Assembly (NCBI RefSeq): GCF_963678635.1
Contig: NC_087068.1
Coordinates: 35,227,436-35,291,435, forward strand
Reading direction: 5' to 3'
Source of the DNA: Symsagittifera roscoffensis
Taxonomy: Eukaryota > Xenacoelomorpha > Acoela > Convolutidae
Length of the DNA: 64,000 nucleotides
Shown: positions 41,168 to 52,818 of the stretch, piece after piece
How the letters are laid out: each line of letters starts with the position of its first letter
Position numbering within the stretch: position 1 is the first letter of the stretch
The notes under the pieces: generated by a model
The model's input: only the letters and a program-made list of their open reading frames with translations
What the model was told of the DNA's origin: nothing
The model's database searches: none
Position numbers and translations under genes: made by a program

Positions 41168-41943
41168 TTAACAAAGATTTCTGATTACCTGGTGTCCCGC
41201 TACCGAGAATATTGTCTGTATTTTGCTTCCTTGTGGCACCATACCGAACTTCTGCCCGGAGTTCACATTAAGTTTCATGCTCAAGCTACGTGGTGCCTTT
41301 GTTTCTTCGACTTCTGTTGCCTCGAATGTATTCAGCTTCTCCTGTAGTTTCTTATTTTCCAATTCGTGTTTCACTTTTTGCTCGATCTCTTTCGTTACCA
41401 GTTCCTGCTGCACTCTATTTAGAGCATCCCTCGCGACTGCCCTATAATCAATCTTGAAGTCATCCGCCGCAGTCACCGGTTCCAGATCACATATCTCCTC
41501 TGTTACCGCTTGCATTTTCTTCGTTGCCAGCTCTTGCGGTTTTTCTTTTCTGCGAGCATCCGCCTCAATCAATAGGCGAGCCTTGCTAGATTTCACACCC
41601 GATCAAGCTTTCTCATGCCTTGAATACTTGATGTCTGCTACAGCATCCCATAATTGCAGACAATCTGCTTCCATCTGCTTCCAAGTTGCAAAAGAATCAC
41701 CTCGGGCCGAATTTTGCAATTACTCCTCTCATGAAATCTTCATGATCGACTTCTGACGCATATTCGTCCTCGAGACGAAAACCCATTGCTTTCATGCCCT
41801 GTTTGTAAGTTGGGCATGCTGACACATGATGGTCCGTCGAACTGCAATTTGCACAAGTGCACAAGAGCGCCTCTTGTCCATATCGTCCCTCGGTTTATAC
41901 CAGTTGTTCCCTTGGCTGGCTGGTCCGTTGTTAAAAATGCCAT
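41168..41943 (-). pseudogene. gag: Nucleocapsid region, second zinc knuckle degraded
   Basis: Counterpart of 17,443-18,219. The first knuckle (CANCSSTDHHVSAC) is intact in the -1 frame near 41,850. The second has lost its first Cys (TGA in place of TGC) and the following residues are shifted. The coiled-coil-like part (41,596-41,168) is open. Confidence 0.6.
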
Positions 41944-42550
41944 AATTGTTCTTGTAATATCCAGATCTCGATGGAGACTTCAGCAAAAGATATTCTTTTG
42001 ACTTGAGTCTCAACTCCTCTGGTGTTGGCGCATTGGTTGAGAGTGGTGTGTAATGTGTTGCTTAGATTGTTCGAAGTTCATAATTCTTCACACCATCGAT
42101 GAATTTTGAGGCTACCGCCAGGTTCACCCTCCTGTTCGACTCGTCCGGTTGGCTACGCCTTCTAAGCATCTCCAAATCGTCTAGAAACTTGTCTATCGTT
42201 TCATCTTCTCGTTGCCTCCGTTTCTCGAAGCGCATCATTGCCTGGTGCCCCTGCACCCCTGATCCAAAACAATTTAACAAGATTTCAAATATTTTCTCAG
42301 CTGTGTCCCGCTGATATTGCTTTTTGGCCATCACACAGTTCAGGGCTGTCCCTTCCAAGTTACTTGTGAGCGCACTGCAGTCTTGCCTTTCTGACAGGTC
42401 TTCTTCCTCGCAATACAGTTTCATCACCTCTATCCAGGTATCAATACAGCCATCCGATTCGTCTTTATAGCATCTTGGTTTCTTAAAGACTGTTCTGGAC
42501 TTTTCACTGCGTTCATTGGTTCTGGATAACCTCGTAAGGAATGTGTCCAA
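41792..42550 (-). pseudogene. gag: Gag capsid domain
   Basis: Frame 42,550-42,062 contains the capsid-like region (DGCIDTWIEVMKLY, LEGTALNCVMAKKQY, FLDDLEMLRRRSQP) and ends at a stop (ATGTTA to TAA region) just before ATHYTPL; 42,013-41,792 continues it through the Gly/Asn-rich end to the overlap with the knuckle frame. Same domain as in copy A. Confidence 0.7.
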
Positions 42551-42558
42551 AGACCTGT

Positions 42559-43622
42559 TTAGGGTTCAAAGGCTGTGGCCATTGCCGTAGCATCTCTTGA
42601 GTGCCCCGCCTGAGTATCATCGCCCCCTGTTAAGGTTTCTGTATTTGGTGCACCCCTACAATCCGATTCGCCGTGACTATTTCCCCCTTCGCCCACATAA
42701 CTCCTCCCTGGGTTCGCATGTCTCCTGTTACAGGAATCATTTCTCCCAGTCGCATGTGTGCCTTGCGTCGGTTGTTCGTTTGAGGTCTGTCTGTTGCCTG
42801 TTGAACTTGCTCTGCTGTTTGGGCCCCATGTTCTATTATCCCCTGTTGCAGAGCCTGCTGAACTGCCCCTTCCTCTAGTGTATCCATATGTTCTTCTCCT
42901 ATTCTGTTGGTCATTGAAGTTCATCCTCGGCTCCCTGCTGGGACCTCCCGAGTTCGGTTCCCCTTCTCTTGGTCCACTCCTGCTGCCTAGTAGCACATCC
43001 AACCTATCCATGATAGCCTGAGTTCGCCTCTCCATCATCGCATCTATCTTTGTGTCAAGAGTCCCAAGAGTCTGCTCTTGTTGAGTTCTTAACTTCTCCA
43101 TGTCGTCTCTTAACCGTAACTCTCACTGTTCCGCTTCTCTTTTCATTCGCGACAAGTTCTTCGCTATGTGTTCATCCGTTCTTTCCTTCAAGCGTTTTTC
43201 GCTTCTACCAACTTCTTGTCTATTGCGGTTTATTTCTTCCCGCAGACTTTCTCTTTCAACGTGGACTACTCTCTCTAATTCACTCATTCTTATGGACATC
43301 TGTTCATTTTGCTCTCCTATACTGTCCACTATTTTGTTCAAGGCTTCTTCAATTGATGCTCCGTTTTCTACTAGTGGCGTCACAAGTGGCGGTGTCACCC
43401 TGTCGATCCCAGGTAGTTTGGTACTGGTCGAGATTCGGGCTTTGATTCTCTGCCTCGACGTCTTTTATTATCCACCTCTGGATCCGCCGATGCGTTGCTT
43501 AGCCCTATGTTTCTATTCTCCCCAGTTTGCGTTTCCGAATTCGTCAAACTCACAAAGTCTCTTGACTGACCTGATGTGTTTGTGGTTTTGCTTATTGTCC
43601 TCACTACACCAAATTGGTCCAT
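42559..43622 (-). pseudogene. gag: Gag N-terminal and low-complexity region
   Basis: Begins at ATG 43,622 (MDQFGVVRTISKTTNTSG), the likely gag start. Pieces 43,622-43,395, 43,398-43,123 and 43,101-42,559 cover the LPGIDRV segment, the helical stretch and the Gly/Ser/Asn-rich region, separated by single-base frame changes. Confidence 0.6.
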
Positions 43623-44268
43623 GGTACCAGTCCCTCTGTCGGTCTATGCTTCATTCTCCTGAGTCGAACTATTGAGGCTAATTGAGATCCAAAGTCAGCT
43701 TGCTCTTCATCGTCCTCTTCTTCTTCCTGGGGTTCACCTTCGTCTCCTGTACCCGCTCCCATGGTGAATGTAAAAATGTTTCCGAAAGTGTTCTTCACTC
43801 TTTCTGAAAACGATGAGGACGTTGCCTGTTTCTCCGTCACGCCTGCCATCATGGTGTTGTCTGTGGGTGATCTTCTAGTTACCACAATTTAAGTAGAGAT
43901 GTCGGACAGTTCCGACATCTCCTCTCGGTCCAGTGTCCCGGTGGAAGAAGCAAAATCTTGGCCTTGTTCTACCGGAGTAGATTCACTCGCCAGCCTTCTG
44001 TTTCCTCTCCCCTCCGGTCCGTGTATTCCTGGTCCTCATTCATGGCCTGGTCCGGATGGACCTCCATATCTAGCATAGCTTTTCGCTCTTCTGAGGATTT
44101 TTGACTCCTGGTTTCAACCATTCTGCCTGAAACCGTCTCCCCTTTGTCGGTCCGGGTTCGTGTGATCCTTTCCACAAAAGGGTCGGTCATTGCTCTTCTC
44201 TGTTTCTTAGGTATGAGTTTTCTGGAGCTATCACCTAGCTTAGGTATCCTTGATTTTTCTAGACTCAT
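43604..44268 (-). pseudogene. ORF0 upstream of gag
   Basis: ATG at 44,268 (MSLEKSRIPKLGDSSRK). Open to 43,969 and again 43,885-43,604, with a frame break and a stop between. Its final frame overlaps the gag start by 19 bases, unlike copy A where the frame ends earlier. Unrecognised protein. Confidence 0.5.
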
Positions 44269-44640
44269 ACTCAATTTACCACTTCTTACTACCTGTACAC
44301 TCAATTCGATTGCTATTGTCCTTTTGATTTGACTACTGATAATAGTGACACAACACAATAAACTCCTTAAGTTTCTGTTAAATAATGACCACGAATCCTT
44401 GTATGTTATCACGGTACAACGTATATACAATTTATCCACAATAATCGGTTATTAGTTGTAAGATATGAAGCTAGCACAGTATGATGATATCAGTCTATTT
44501 AAAAGATAGTGTGTTCACTACCCAATCAAGCACAAATATTATTGATTTAAAACCAGAAAAAAAAACAAAATAAAATTTTTTCTATAAAAAACGTATGTGT
44601 TTTGTATTTTTAGTTGGTCGCAGTACAATAGTCGAACTAG
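44269..44640 (-). other. AT-rich leader of element B
   Basis: Counterpart of 20,629-20,990; no gene. Contains the conserved TATTTAAAAGATAG and an A-rich run near 44,555-44,600. Confidence 0.45.
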
Positions 44641-44884
44641 TTTTTAAAGAAAGAGCTTTCACTGCTTGGTGCTGCACCAAACAGACAAACTTGAAGGCAG
44701 TAATTTTCTCAAGTGGGCGTTTATTGCACCCACCGAGTCCTGTGTTACCTATCTGCCCGAGCTAGACCTACTAAAATCAAAACGTTTTGGGTTTCAATCC
44801 ACACCAATGAGTGAAACACTCTTTTTCAATTTAGACTTAATGTCGCGAATATCCAAGTTTCGACCTGTTTTGTTCTGGTTTGGT

Positions 44885-44897
44885 TTTTTATAAAAGG
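44885..44897. promoter_or_regulatory. TATA-like sequence, readable on both strands
   Basis: TTTTTTATAAAAGG: TATAAAAG on the plus strand and TATAAAAA on the minus strand, the latter pointing towards the gag of element B about 600 bases away. Present in R3 but in a stretch deleted from R1. Motif evidence only. Confidence 0.25.
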
Positions 44898-44989
44898 CAA
44901 GTCCAAGTTACCAGTGCAGTCACTGGTTCCCAGCCTATCTCCTAATTACCTAATACACTTAACTACTTTCTTTTCTGTTGTCTTCTTAA

Positions 44990-45240
44990 GTTTTGACAAA
45001 ATAATACCCCTCCGGATTGGCAAAATTGGGACCCCACCTGATTGGTAAAATTTCGACCCCTCCGGATTGGTAAAATTTCGAACCCTCCGGATGGGGACCC
45101 TTCCTGTTTTGTAAAAACTTAGACCCTCCGGATTAGGAGCCCTCCTTTTCTGAAAAATTATAGACCCATCCGGATTAGGATCCCTCCTGTTTCGCAAAAA
45201 ATTAGACCCCTCCGGATTGAACCCTCGGGATTTGTAAAGA
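44990..45240. repeat. Degenerate short tandem repeat of CCCTCCGGATT
   Basis: About eight copies of a roughly 30-base unit built around (GA)CCCCTCCGGATTGG and spaced by TAAAATTTCG-like sequence. A shorter set is at 21,280-21,355 and an inverted set at 63,540-64,000. Confidence 0.7.
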
Positions 45241-47232
45241 TAGCTTTTCGGAGGCTTTCTAAGTTTCCAACCGATACCCTTCCGGATACGTTCTCCGTGG
45301 TATTATGCTGTTTAAATCAACTAGGAAGGGTGTGTCGTCCTTCCCTAGACCCTTCCGGATTGAATTTAAGCCTCTCATTCGACGATTCACCCTAACGGTG
45401 GAGGGTCTTATCGCTAGCCTAATTTCGGCTCGACTAAGGTTTTCTTGTGCCTTTAGACTTCCATTTTTGTCTAGAACAGCGAAAAATGGACTTATTCAAC
45501 CGTTTCTACCCTTTGGTAGGGATGTAAAGGGCTTTCCAAAAAATTTTTTTTTAAGGTGAAGGGTCTACCTTCCCGAATTGGTGAATTTGCTAAAAACAAT
45601 GCTAAAAAAATTTTCTCGCTTACTTTTTGAAAAATTGATGTTTTTATTAGTAGGCTCAGCTAATTTCGGATCTAATGATACTAAGATCAACTGGATCTGT
45701 CCAGTAGTTTCAAAATTATTAACCAAAACGTCTTTTTTCTAAAGTCAAAAATTTCTCTCTTATAGGTTCCGCCTAACTTTTTTCGCAATTCTGTTTTTTT
45801 TCGACCTAAAAATTATTGATCCGAGCTCAAATGGCCTATACTCTTCTAGTTCAATGCAAAAAATTTGATCTAAAACGCTCTAGCTGAAAAAATCTGCGAA
45901 AAACTATGCTATTTGGACCCCTCCGGATTGATGAATCCACTAAATCAAACACGTTAAGTTCGATTTCTCTGCAACCCGGAAGGCTATCGGCAAATGGGTT
46001 TTAAAACCTGTCGATTCACTAGTGGGCGTTGTCCGAACAACTATTTTTACTGTCTTAACTCGAAAATTTTTTAAAAAAATTCTTATTTTAGCTTTTCGTT
46101 TTTTCAAAAATCACGAAAATTCAGTATTTGGTACCAAACTAGTTCTAACCACTTCTGATCTAAACTCAACCGGTTCTACCTATTATACTAGCACAGTTAT
46201 GATGTAACTCACTAATTTAGCGCTTTTTCCCATTTCAAAAAATATCGATATCTCAAAAATCGCGATTTGTGGTGGGATCAAATATCGCTATTTCGCTATT
46301 TTGACCCTAAAAACCAGTCCGCTTACTGTGTTTTTCACTGAAAAACGATATAAGAGTTTTAATATAGGCTGTATAAGTAATAATACTAGTAATACAATAC
46401 CCCTCCGGGTTTGTTCAATATCCGAATTAAGGTGCTTAACTCGGAAATTCGCAGTTCGGTGAAGGGTCACTACAGTGCAGCACTGTCGAGCCCCCCACAG
46501 ATTACTACCTTTTTTTTGTACCAAAAGGGATACAAAACTTGTTAACGATACCCAACAGTCGACTGTTATTGTCGTTGAGCCCCTTCTTGTTACTCCTTGT
46601 ACTGCCTGCCGGATCAGACTTCTCCCAAGACCCTTCCGGATTGAGCGCAAATCAGCAGACCCTTCCGGATTGATCGCAAATTAGCATTAACGTGCTTAAA
46701 TACTCAAATAACCCTACAGTACAAGCCTCACAAACGGGCAACTAAAATGATTGTAACGATCCTGATTGATATAAATGCCTGTAACAACAATATATCTATC
46801 AACAACAAACGGGAGGGTCGGATCACATCTTGTCTGGGGTGATGATTTCTACTGATTTTATACTTTTTTTTACTCTTTTTGGTTTTTTCGGTTATTTTTT
46901 TATGTTTTTTGTTTTTCTTGGGTACTATACTACTTTTTGTTTGGTTTCTTCTATATCTTTAAGTGTTTTTGGTCACAGACCTCTCAGGGAACGAGGGGAC
47001 GGCCGACCCCCCACCCTTTATGGAACGTGAATTTTCGGTGTTAACTAGGTTAAAAAGCTATTCACGATAATCCGGAAGGCTTCCGCGTTCCGAACTACCT
47101 TTCCACCCCAGCGGTTTAGGCCTATTAAGGGCGTTAATGTGAGCATCCGCTCGGCGCGAAGTGCTCGTTAACGGTTCTGCCGGTCATGATGTTAAAAAAG
47201 AATAACACCCAGGAGCGCCATAAAATTATCTA

Positions 47233-48141
47233 TGTAACATTCGCCCGGAAGTACATATCGACGGAAAATAAAGCTAAGCTATAAAACGACTGGCCAGCAT
47301 CTAAACTAAGCTCTACATGCGTTTCACCGTCTCTACCAAAGCCAGTTCTTTTGGTGGTCTTTCTAACATCGGGTCGACAAAAACGTAAATGCTTTCGGCT
47401 TCGGTTAAAACACTCAAATTAACTTAATTACATGCTAAATTAGTGAGCCCATGGCTGGGTCTCAGTATCCCCAGACCACGAGGTCACTCCTAAAAACAGG
47501 GCTACTACTACTTGTTATATTATGATTGTTTTTGTTCAGTAGATAAAAATCATCATCTCCATCGAAGATGGATCAACCATTTCCCCTAATTCCTAGCTTC
47601 TCATCGTCGGAAAATGAATTCAGATGTTAAATAAATTCAATTCAGGACTAAATAGGGAAGCTAAAAGTTAGTTTGAAACAGTTTGAGTTCAAGTCTCAAG
47701 ACCCCTCCGGATTCCTGAACCCGGGGAAATAATACCCTTGTTTCCTCTCCGGAAGGCTGTGTTCTACTCTTCACCGTTGTTGTGAATGGCCTTGGAACGA
47801 TTGTAGCGACACAATCGTTGCAACTCGGAGCGGTCTCTGCTAACACTCTGTCGTATCTTCGTTTTTTCTCTCAATTATTGTTGTTGTCGCCGTTACAACT
47901 ATTGTTGTTGTGTCTTAATTCTGGATTTCTTCCAAAATGGGCGTTTTTGACGTTTCTCATAAATATGACGTCATACTTCGAAATTTTAATATTTTGAAAT
48001 ACCAGAATATTCTAGCCTTCACAGCTTGACTAATCTTTCCAATAACACTGTTAATCCTTCAAAACTGCTAATTTGGAAGGTTAGCGGCTAGTAATTCGAA
48101 ACTGCCCTGTCTGCATTTTTGTCCATTCTGGTCGAATTTCA
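47233..48141. repeat. Repeat unit b, R3 copy
   Basis: 909 bp from TGTAACATTCGCCC to TTCTGGTCGAATTTCA. TATAAAA at 47,280-47,286 and a hairpin at 47,796-47,819. Joined on the left to segment a through a short AGAATAACACCCAGGAGCGC sequence that the inverted copy also has. Confidence 0.7.
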
Positions 48142-48430
48142 CATACTCCCCGGACAGCCCGGTCAATGTCGCAATGTTCGTAAAATTGGTACAGTGTCAT
48201 CGAACAGACTTTACAAAATGCACGAAATTACTCTTATCCACGTCATATCGACTCACTGCAGAATATAAATGGCATCATACTACACTACTATAGCCTTCCA
48301 AATTCTTTCACTAATCTTCACTTTCGAGAATATGACTTAAGATGAAACATTTTTTCTGACTTTCAAGGTCAACGCCCTGATTTAAAATTTTTTCTCCTAG
48401 GTTTTAAATGGTGTTAGTTTGCAGGACGGT
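48142..48430. repeat. Tail sequence following unit b
   Basis: Nearly identical to 26,169-26,455. Ends at GCAGGACGGTC, beyond which LINE ORF1 sequence begins here. Confidence 0.7.
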
Positions 48431-48599
48431 CTCTGGCTTTCTTATTCTTCCAGAATTGTCTGACATCGATAAAGTAGTAGAAAAGGCTCTACTTCGAAAG
48501 CGAATCGAAATGCTCAGCAAAGGTCATGATAAATCACGTTTGAAAATCCGCAACCACAACTTATATCTTGTTGGCAAAATTGTTGAAGTCGGAAATTGA
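48408..48599 (+). pseudogene. C-terminal end of LINE ORF1
   Basis: The LINE part from 48,431 reads SGFLILPELSDIDKVVEK, LLRKRIEMLSKGHDKSRLKI and LYLVGKIVEVGN, the usual C-terminal sequence of LINE ORF1 next to its RNA-binding domain. It ends with TGA at 48,597-48,599 followed by CTA, and the endonuclease continues in the same frame. Repeated at 53,557-53,748. Confidence 0.6.
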
Positions 48600-49484
48600 C
48601 TAACCCTAGCTACAATCAACGTCAGAAGTATTCTTTCCCCCAACAAGAGACTCCGTTTAACTAGTTATTTATCCTTACAAAATCCCACGTTTGATTTTCT
48701 TACAGAAACATGGCTGAATTCTTCGTTTACCCAAAGTTAAAAATTTCACACATCCTACTGAGTATTAGCTCGTCGTGATAGATCACATGGAGTTCACGGC
48801 GGTACAGCTATTCTGTCCAGATGCGCCGTGGCTAGCCGGAAGCTTTTAGGTACATCCGACATTGGCTGTGCAACTATTGTCCTTTTTCATGTCTCGCTCG
48901 CAATTATTTGTTTCTATAATCCTCCGGTTAAAAGTGCATACCGTCATAAAAACGCCGATTTGTTGATCTTCCTGGTTTACATCCTAAAACGTTTACCAAA
49001 CCAGTGTCACATCATAGTTAGCGGGGACTTTAGCGAACCTCACGCCTGTTGGATCGCTTTCGACAGCAACACAGGTTTTTCGGAGTTTCTAGATTTTCTG
49101 TTTCAAAAGAACTTGTGTCCGCTGGTTAGCTTCCCAACACATATTTCTAGGAATATCCTTGACCAAATTTTGTCAAATATTACTGACGTGGCCTCTTCAG
49201 ATTGCTACGCTCATATGGTCGATTTTTCTGATCATTTTGCTGTAACGTTGAGGTTTGAACTTGATGGAGTATTAAACTCAAACATGCTTACGGAAACCAT
49301 GACTATCCCTAGTTCGTCTTTTTCGGATCTCAAGCTGATATTCTCAACCGCATTGTTTTCGTTAATTAAGTCAACAGAGGATCCTATGTATACCGACCTT
49401 TTGCTTTACCAGTTTAATCAACTACTCCTCCCCTTCTTCGAGAGGAAACGTTCTAAACGCCTTACTTATCTATCATATTATTAG
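48600..49484 (+). pseudogene. LINE endonuclease, unit 1
   Basis: Exonuclease-endonuclease-phosphatase fold nuclease that nicks target DNA for LINE insertion. It begins in frame after the TGA with LATINVRSI (metal-site Asn) and LTETWLNSS (catalytic Glu). After two breaks it continues with GVHGGTAIL and a 218-codon open stretch (48,828-49,484) with FYNPP, VSGDFSEPHACW (GDFS where GDFN is usual), FPTHISRNILDQIL and SDHFAV (terminal Asp-His). Confidence 0.75.
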
Positions 49485-49650
49485 TATTATTATGATTATT
49501 ATATAAACCTTATAACCTACAAGGAGATTAAAGGAGTATTAGCTTCGAAAGCGATTCGAAATGCTCAGCAAAGGTCATGATAAATCACGTTTGAAAATCC
49601 GCAACCACAACTTATATCTTGTTGGCAAAATTGTTGAAGTCGGAAATTGA

Positions 49651-50535
49651 CTAACCCTAGCTACAATCAACGTCAGAAGTATTCTTTCCCCCAACAAGAG
49701 ACTCCGTTTAACTAGTTATTTATCCTTACAAAATCCCACGTTTGATTTTCTTACAGAAACATGGCTGAATTCTTCGTTTACCCAAAGTTAAAAATTTCAC
49801 ACATCCTACTGAGTATTACCTCGTCGTGATAGATCACATGGAGTTCACGGCGGTACAGCTATTCTGTCCAGATGCGCCGTGGCTAGCCGGAAGCTTTTAG
49901 GTACATCCGACATTGGCTGTGCAACTATTGTCCTTTTTCATGTCTCGCTCGCAATTATTTGTTTCTATAATCCTCCGGTTAAAAGTGCATACCGTCATAA
50001 AAACGCCGATTTGTTGATCTTCCTGGTTTACATCCTAAAACGTTTACCAAACCAGTGTCACATCATAGTTAGCGGGGACTTTAGCGAACCTCACGCCTGT
50101 TGGATCGCTTTCGACAGCAACACAGGTTTTTCGGAGTTTCTAGATTTTCTGTTTCAAAAGAACTTGTGTCCGCTGGTTAGCTTCCCAACACATATTTCTA
50201 GGAATATCCTTGACCAAATTTTGTCAAATATTACTGACGTGGCCTCTTCAGATTGCTACGCTCATATGGTCGATTTTTCTGATCATTTTGCTGTAACGTT
50301 GAGGTTTGAACTTGATGGAGTATTAAACTCAAACATGCTTACGGAAACCATGACTATCCCTAGTTCGTCTTTTTCGGATCTCAAGCTGATATTCTCAACC
50401 GCATTGTTTTCGTTAATTAAGTCAACAGAGGATCCTATGTATACCGACCTTTTGCTTTACCAGTTTAATCAACTACTCCTCCCCTTCTTCGAGAGGAAAC
50501 GTTCTAAACGCCTTACTTATCTATCATATTATTAG
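49651..50535 (+). pseudogene. LINE endonuclease, unit 2
   Basis: Almost identical to unit 1 (offset 1,051), with the same upstream breaks and the same 218-codon open stretch at 49,879-50,535. Confidence 0.72.
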
Positions 50536-50701
50536 TATTATTATGATTATTATATAAACCTTATAACCTACAAGGAGATTAAAGGAGTATTAGCTTCGAA
50601 AGCGATTCGAAATGCTCAGCAATGGTCATGATAAATCAAGTTTGAAAATCCGCAACCTCAAATTATATCTTGTTGGCAAAATTGTTGAAGTCGGAAATTG
50701 A

Positions 50702-51600
50702 CTAAGCCTAGCTACAATCAACGTCAGAAGTATTCTTTCCCCCAACAAGAGACTCCGTTTAACTAGTTATTTATCCTTACAAAATCCCACGTTTGTTTGT
50801 CCTACAAAAACATGGCTGAATTCTTCGTTTACCCAAAGTTAAACATTTCACACATCCTACTGAGTATTAGCTCGTCGTGATAGATCACATGGAATTCACG
50901 GCGGTACAGCTATTCTGTCCAGCTGCGCCGTGGCTAGCCGGGAGCTTTTAGGTACATCCGACATTGGCTGTGCAACTTTTGTCCTTTTTCATGTCTCGCT
51001 CGCAATTATATGTTTCTATAATCCTCCGGTTAATAGTGCATACCGTCATAAAAACGCCGATTTGTTGATCTTCCTGAATTCAATCCTGAAACTTTACCAA
51101 ACCAGTGTCACATCATAGTTAGTGGGGAATTTAGAGAACCTCACGCCTGTTGGACGACTTTCGACAGCAACACAGGTTTTTCGGATTTTCTAGAGTTTCT
51201 GTTTCAAAAGAACTTGTGTCCGGTGGTTAGCTTCCCAACACATATTTCTAGGAATATCCTTGACCAAATTTTGTCAAATACTGCTGACGTGGCCTCTTAA
51301 GATTGCTACGCTCATACGGTCAATTTTTCTGATCATTTTGCTGTAACGTTGAGGTTTGAACTTGATGGAGTATTAAATTCAAACATGCTTACGGAAATCA
51401 TGACTATCCCTAATTCGTCTTTTTCGGATCTCAAGCTAGTATTCTCAACCGCTTTGTTTTCGTTAACTAAGTCAACAGAGGATCCTCTGTATACCGACCT
51501 TTTGCTTCACCAGTTTAATCAACTATTCCTCCCCTTCTTCGAGGGGAAACGTTCTAAACGCCTTACTTATCCATCATTCTGTTATTTTTATTATGATTAA
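50702..51600 (+). pseudogene. LINE endonuclease, unit 3 (frameshifted)
   Basis: A one-base deletion (CTGAAACTTTACC against CTAAAACGTTTACC) ends the frame at 51,118, and TCA to TAA near 51,298 adds a stop before SDHFAV. Open pieces are 50,930-51,118 and 51,349-51,600. Confidence 0.7.
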
Positions 51601-51752
51601 TTGTATAAACTTTATAATCTACAATGAGATTAAAGGAGTATTAGCTTCGAAAGCGATTCGAAATGCTCAGCAATGGTCATGATAAATCACGTTTGAAAAT
51701 CCGCAACCTCAAATTATATCTTGTTGGCAAAATTGTTGAAGTCGGAAATTGA

Positions 51753-52657
51753 CTAAGCCTAGCTACAATCAACGTCAGAAGTATTCTTTCCCCCAACAAG
51801 AGACTCCGTTTAACTAGTTATTTATCCTTACAAAATCCCACGTTTGTTTGTCCTACAAAAACATGGCTGAATTCTTCGTTTACCCAAAGTTAAACATTTC
51901 ACACATCCTACTGAGTATTAGCTCGTCGTGATAGATCACATGGAATTCACGGCGGTACAGCTATTCTGTCCAGCTGCGCCGTGGCTAGCCGGGAGCTTTT
52001 AGGTACATCCGACATTGGCTGTGCAACTTTTGTCCTTTTTCATGTCTCGCTCGCAATTATATGTTTCTATAATCCTCCGGTTAATAGTGCATACCGTCAT
52101 AAAAACGCCGATTTGTTGATCTTCCTGGATTCAATCCTGAAACTTTACCAAACCAGTGTCACATCATAGTTAGTGGGGAATTTAGAGAACCTCACGCCTG
52201 TTGGACGACTTTCGACAGCAACACAGGTTTTTCGGATTTTCTAGAGTTTCTGTTTCAAAAGAACTTGTGTCCGGTGGTTAGCTTCCCAACACATATTTCT
52301 AGGAATATCCTTGACCAAATTTTGTCATATACTGCTGACGTGGCCTCTTAAGATTGCTACGCTCATATGGTCAATTTTTCTGATCATTTTGCTGTAACGT
52401 TGAGGTTTGAACATTATGGAGTATTAAATTCAAACTTGCTTACGGAAATCATGACTATCCCTAATTCGTCTTTTTCTGATCTCAAGCTAGTATTCTCAAC
52501 CGCTTTGTTTTCGTTAACTAAGTCAACAGAGGATCCTCTGTATACCGACCTTTTGCTTCACCAGTTTGATCAACTACTCCTCCCCTTCTTCGAGAGGAAA
52601 CGTTCTAAACGCCTTACTTATCCATCATTTATTATTATTATTATGATTATTATATAA
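51753..52657 (+). pseudogene. LINE endonuclease, unit 4 (frameshifted)
   Basis: Same deletion and stop as unit 3, plus further changes (for example FEHYGV for FELDGV). Pieces 51,981-52,169 and 52,367-52,657. Followed by the partial unit and the true continuation into RT. Confidence 0.7.
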
Positions 52658-52818
52658 ACTTTATAATCTACAATGAGATTAAAGGAGTATTAGCTTCGAA
52701 AGCGATTCGAAATGCTCAGCAATGGTCATGATAAATCACGTTTTAAAATCCGCAATCTCAAATTATATCTTGTTGGCAAAATTGTTGAAGTCGGAAATTG
52801 ACTAACCCTAGCTACAAT

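Larger units (their letters stand above)
27134..44640 (-). mobile_element. Ty3/gypsy-like giant retroelement, copy B
   Basis: Same gene order as copy A on the same strand, from the leader at 44,640 down to the end of the last extra ORF at 27,134, about 17.5 kb of internal sequence. It keeps the protease and the RNase H-integrase linker lost in A but has a mutated RT site (YVND), a broken gag, a deletion of about 875 bp in the SGNH gene, a deletion of about 540 bp and a 379-bp insertion in the large extra protein, and stops in several genes. Outer limits are approximate. Confidence 0.85.
44641..47232. repeat. Flanking repeat R3, segment a
   Basis: About 2.6 kb non-coding repeat matching R1a and inverted R4a. 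It includes the palindrome TTGGTGCTGCACCAA at 44,666-44,680, a cluster of CCCTCCGGATT repeats at 44,990-45,240, and a 110-bp stretch missing from R1 that carries TATAAAAGG. Near its upper end GAGCATCCGCTCGGCGCGA and GCCTATTAAGGGCGTTA are conserved in all copies. Confidence 0.7.
48492..52818 (+). repeat. Tandem array of 1,051-bp endonuclease units (4 full + 1 partial)
   Basis: Units begin at CTTCGAAAGCGA at 48,492, 49,543, 50,594 and 51,645; a partial unit begins at 52,694. Period is 1,051, with 1,049 for the fourth. Each covers the end of ORF1 and the whole endonuclease. Units 1-2 keep a 218-codon frame; units 3-4 share a one-base deletion and a nonsense change. Confidence 0.92.

Noticed and set aside
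44990-45240. CRISPR-like or telomeric repeat
   Set aside because: Repeats are degenerate, irregularly spaced and in AT-rich transposon sequence; no telomere-type hexamer array is present.
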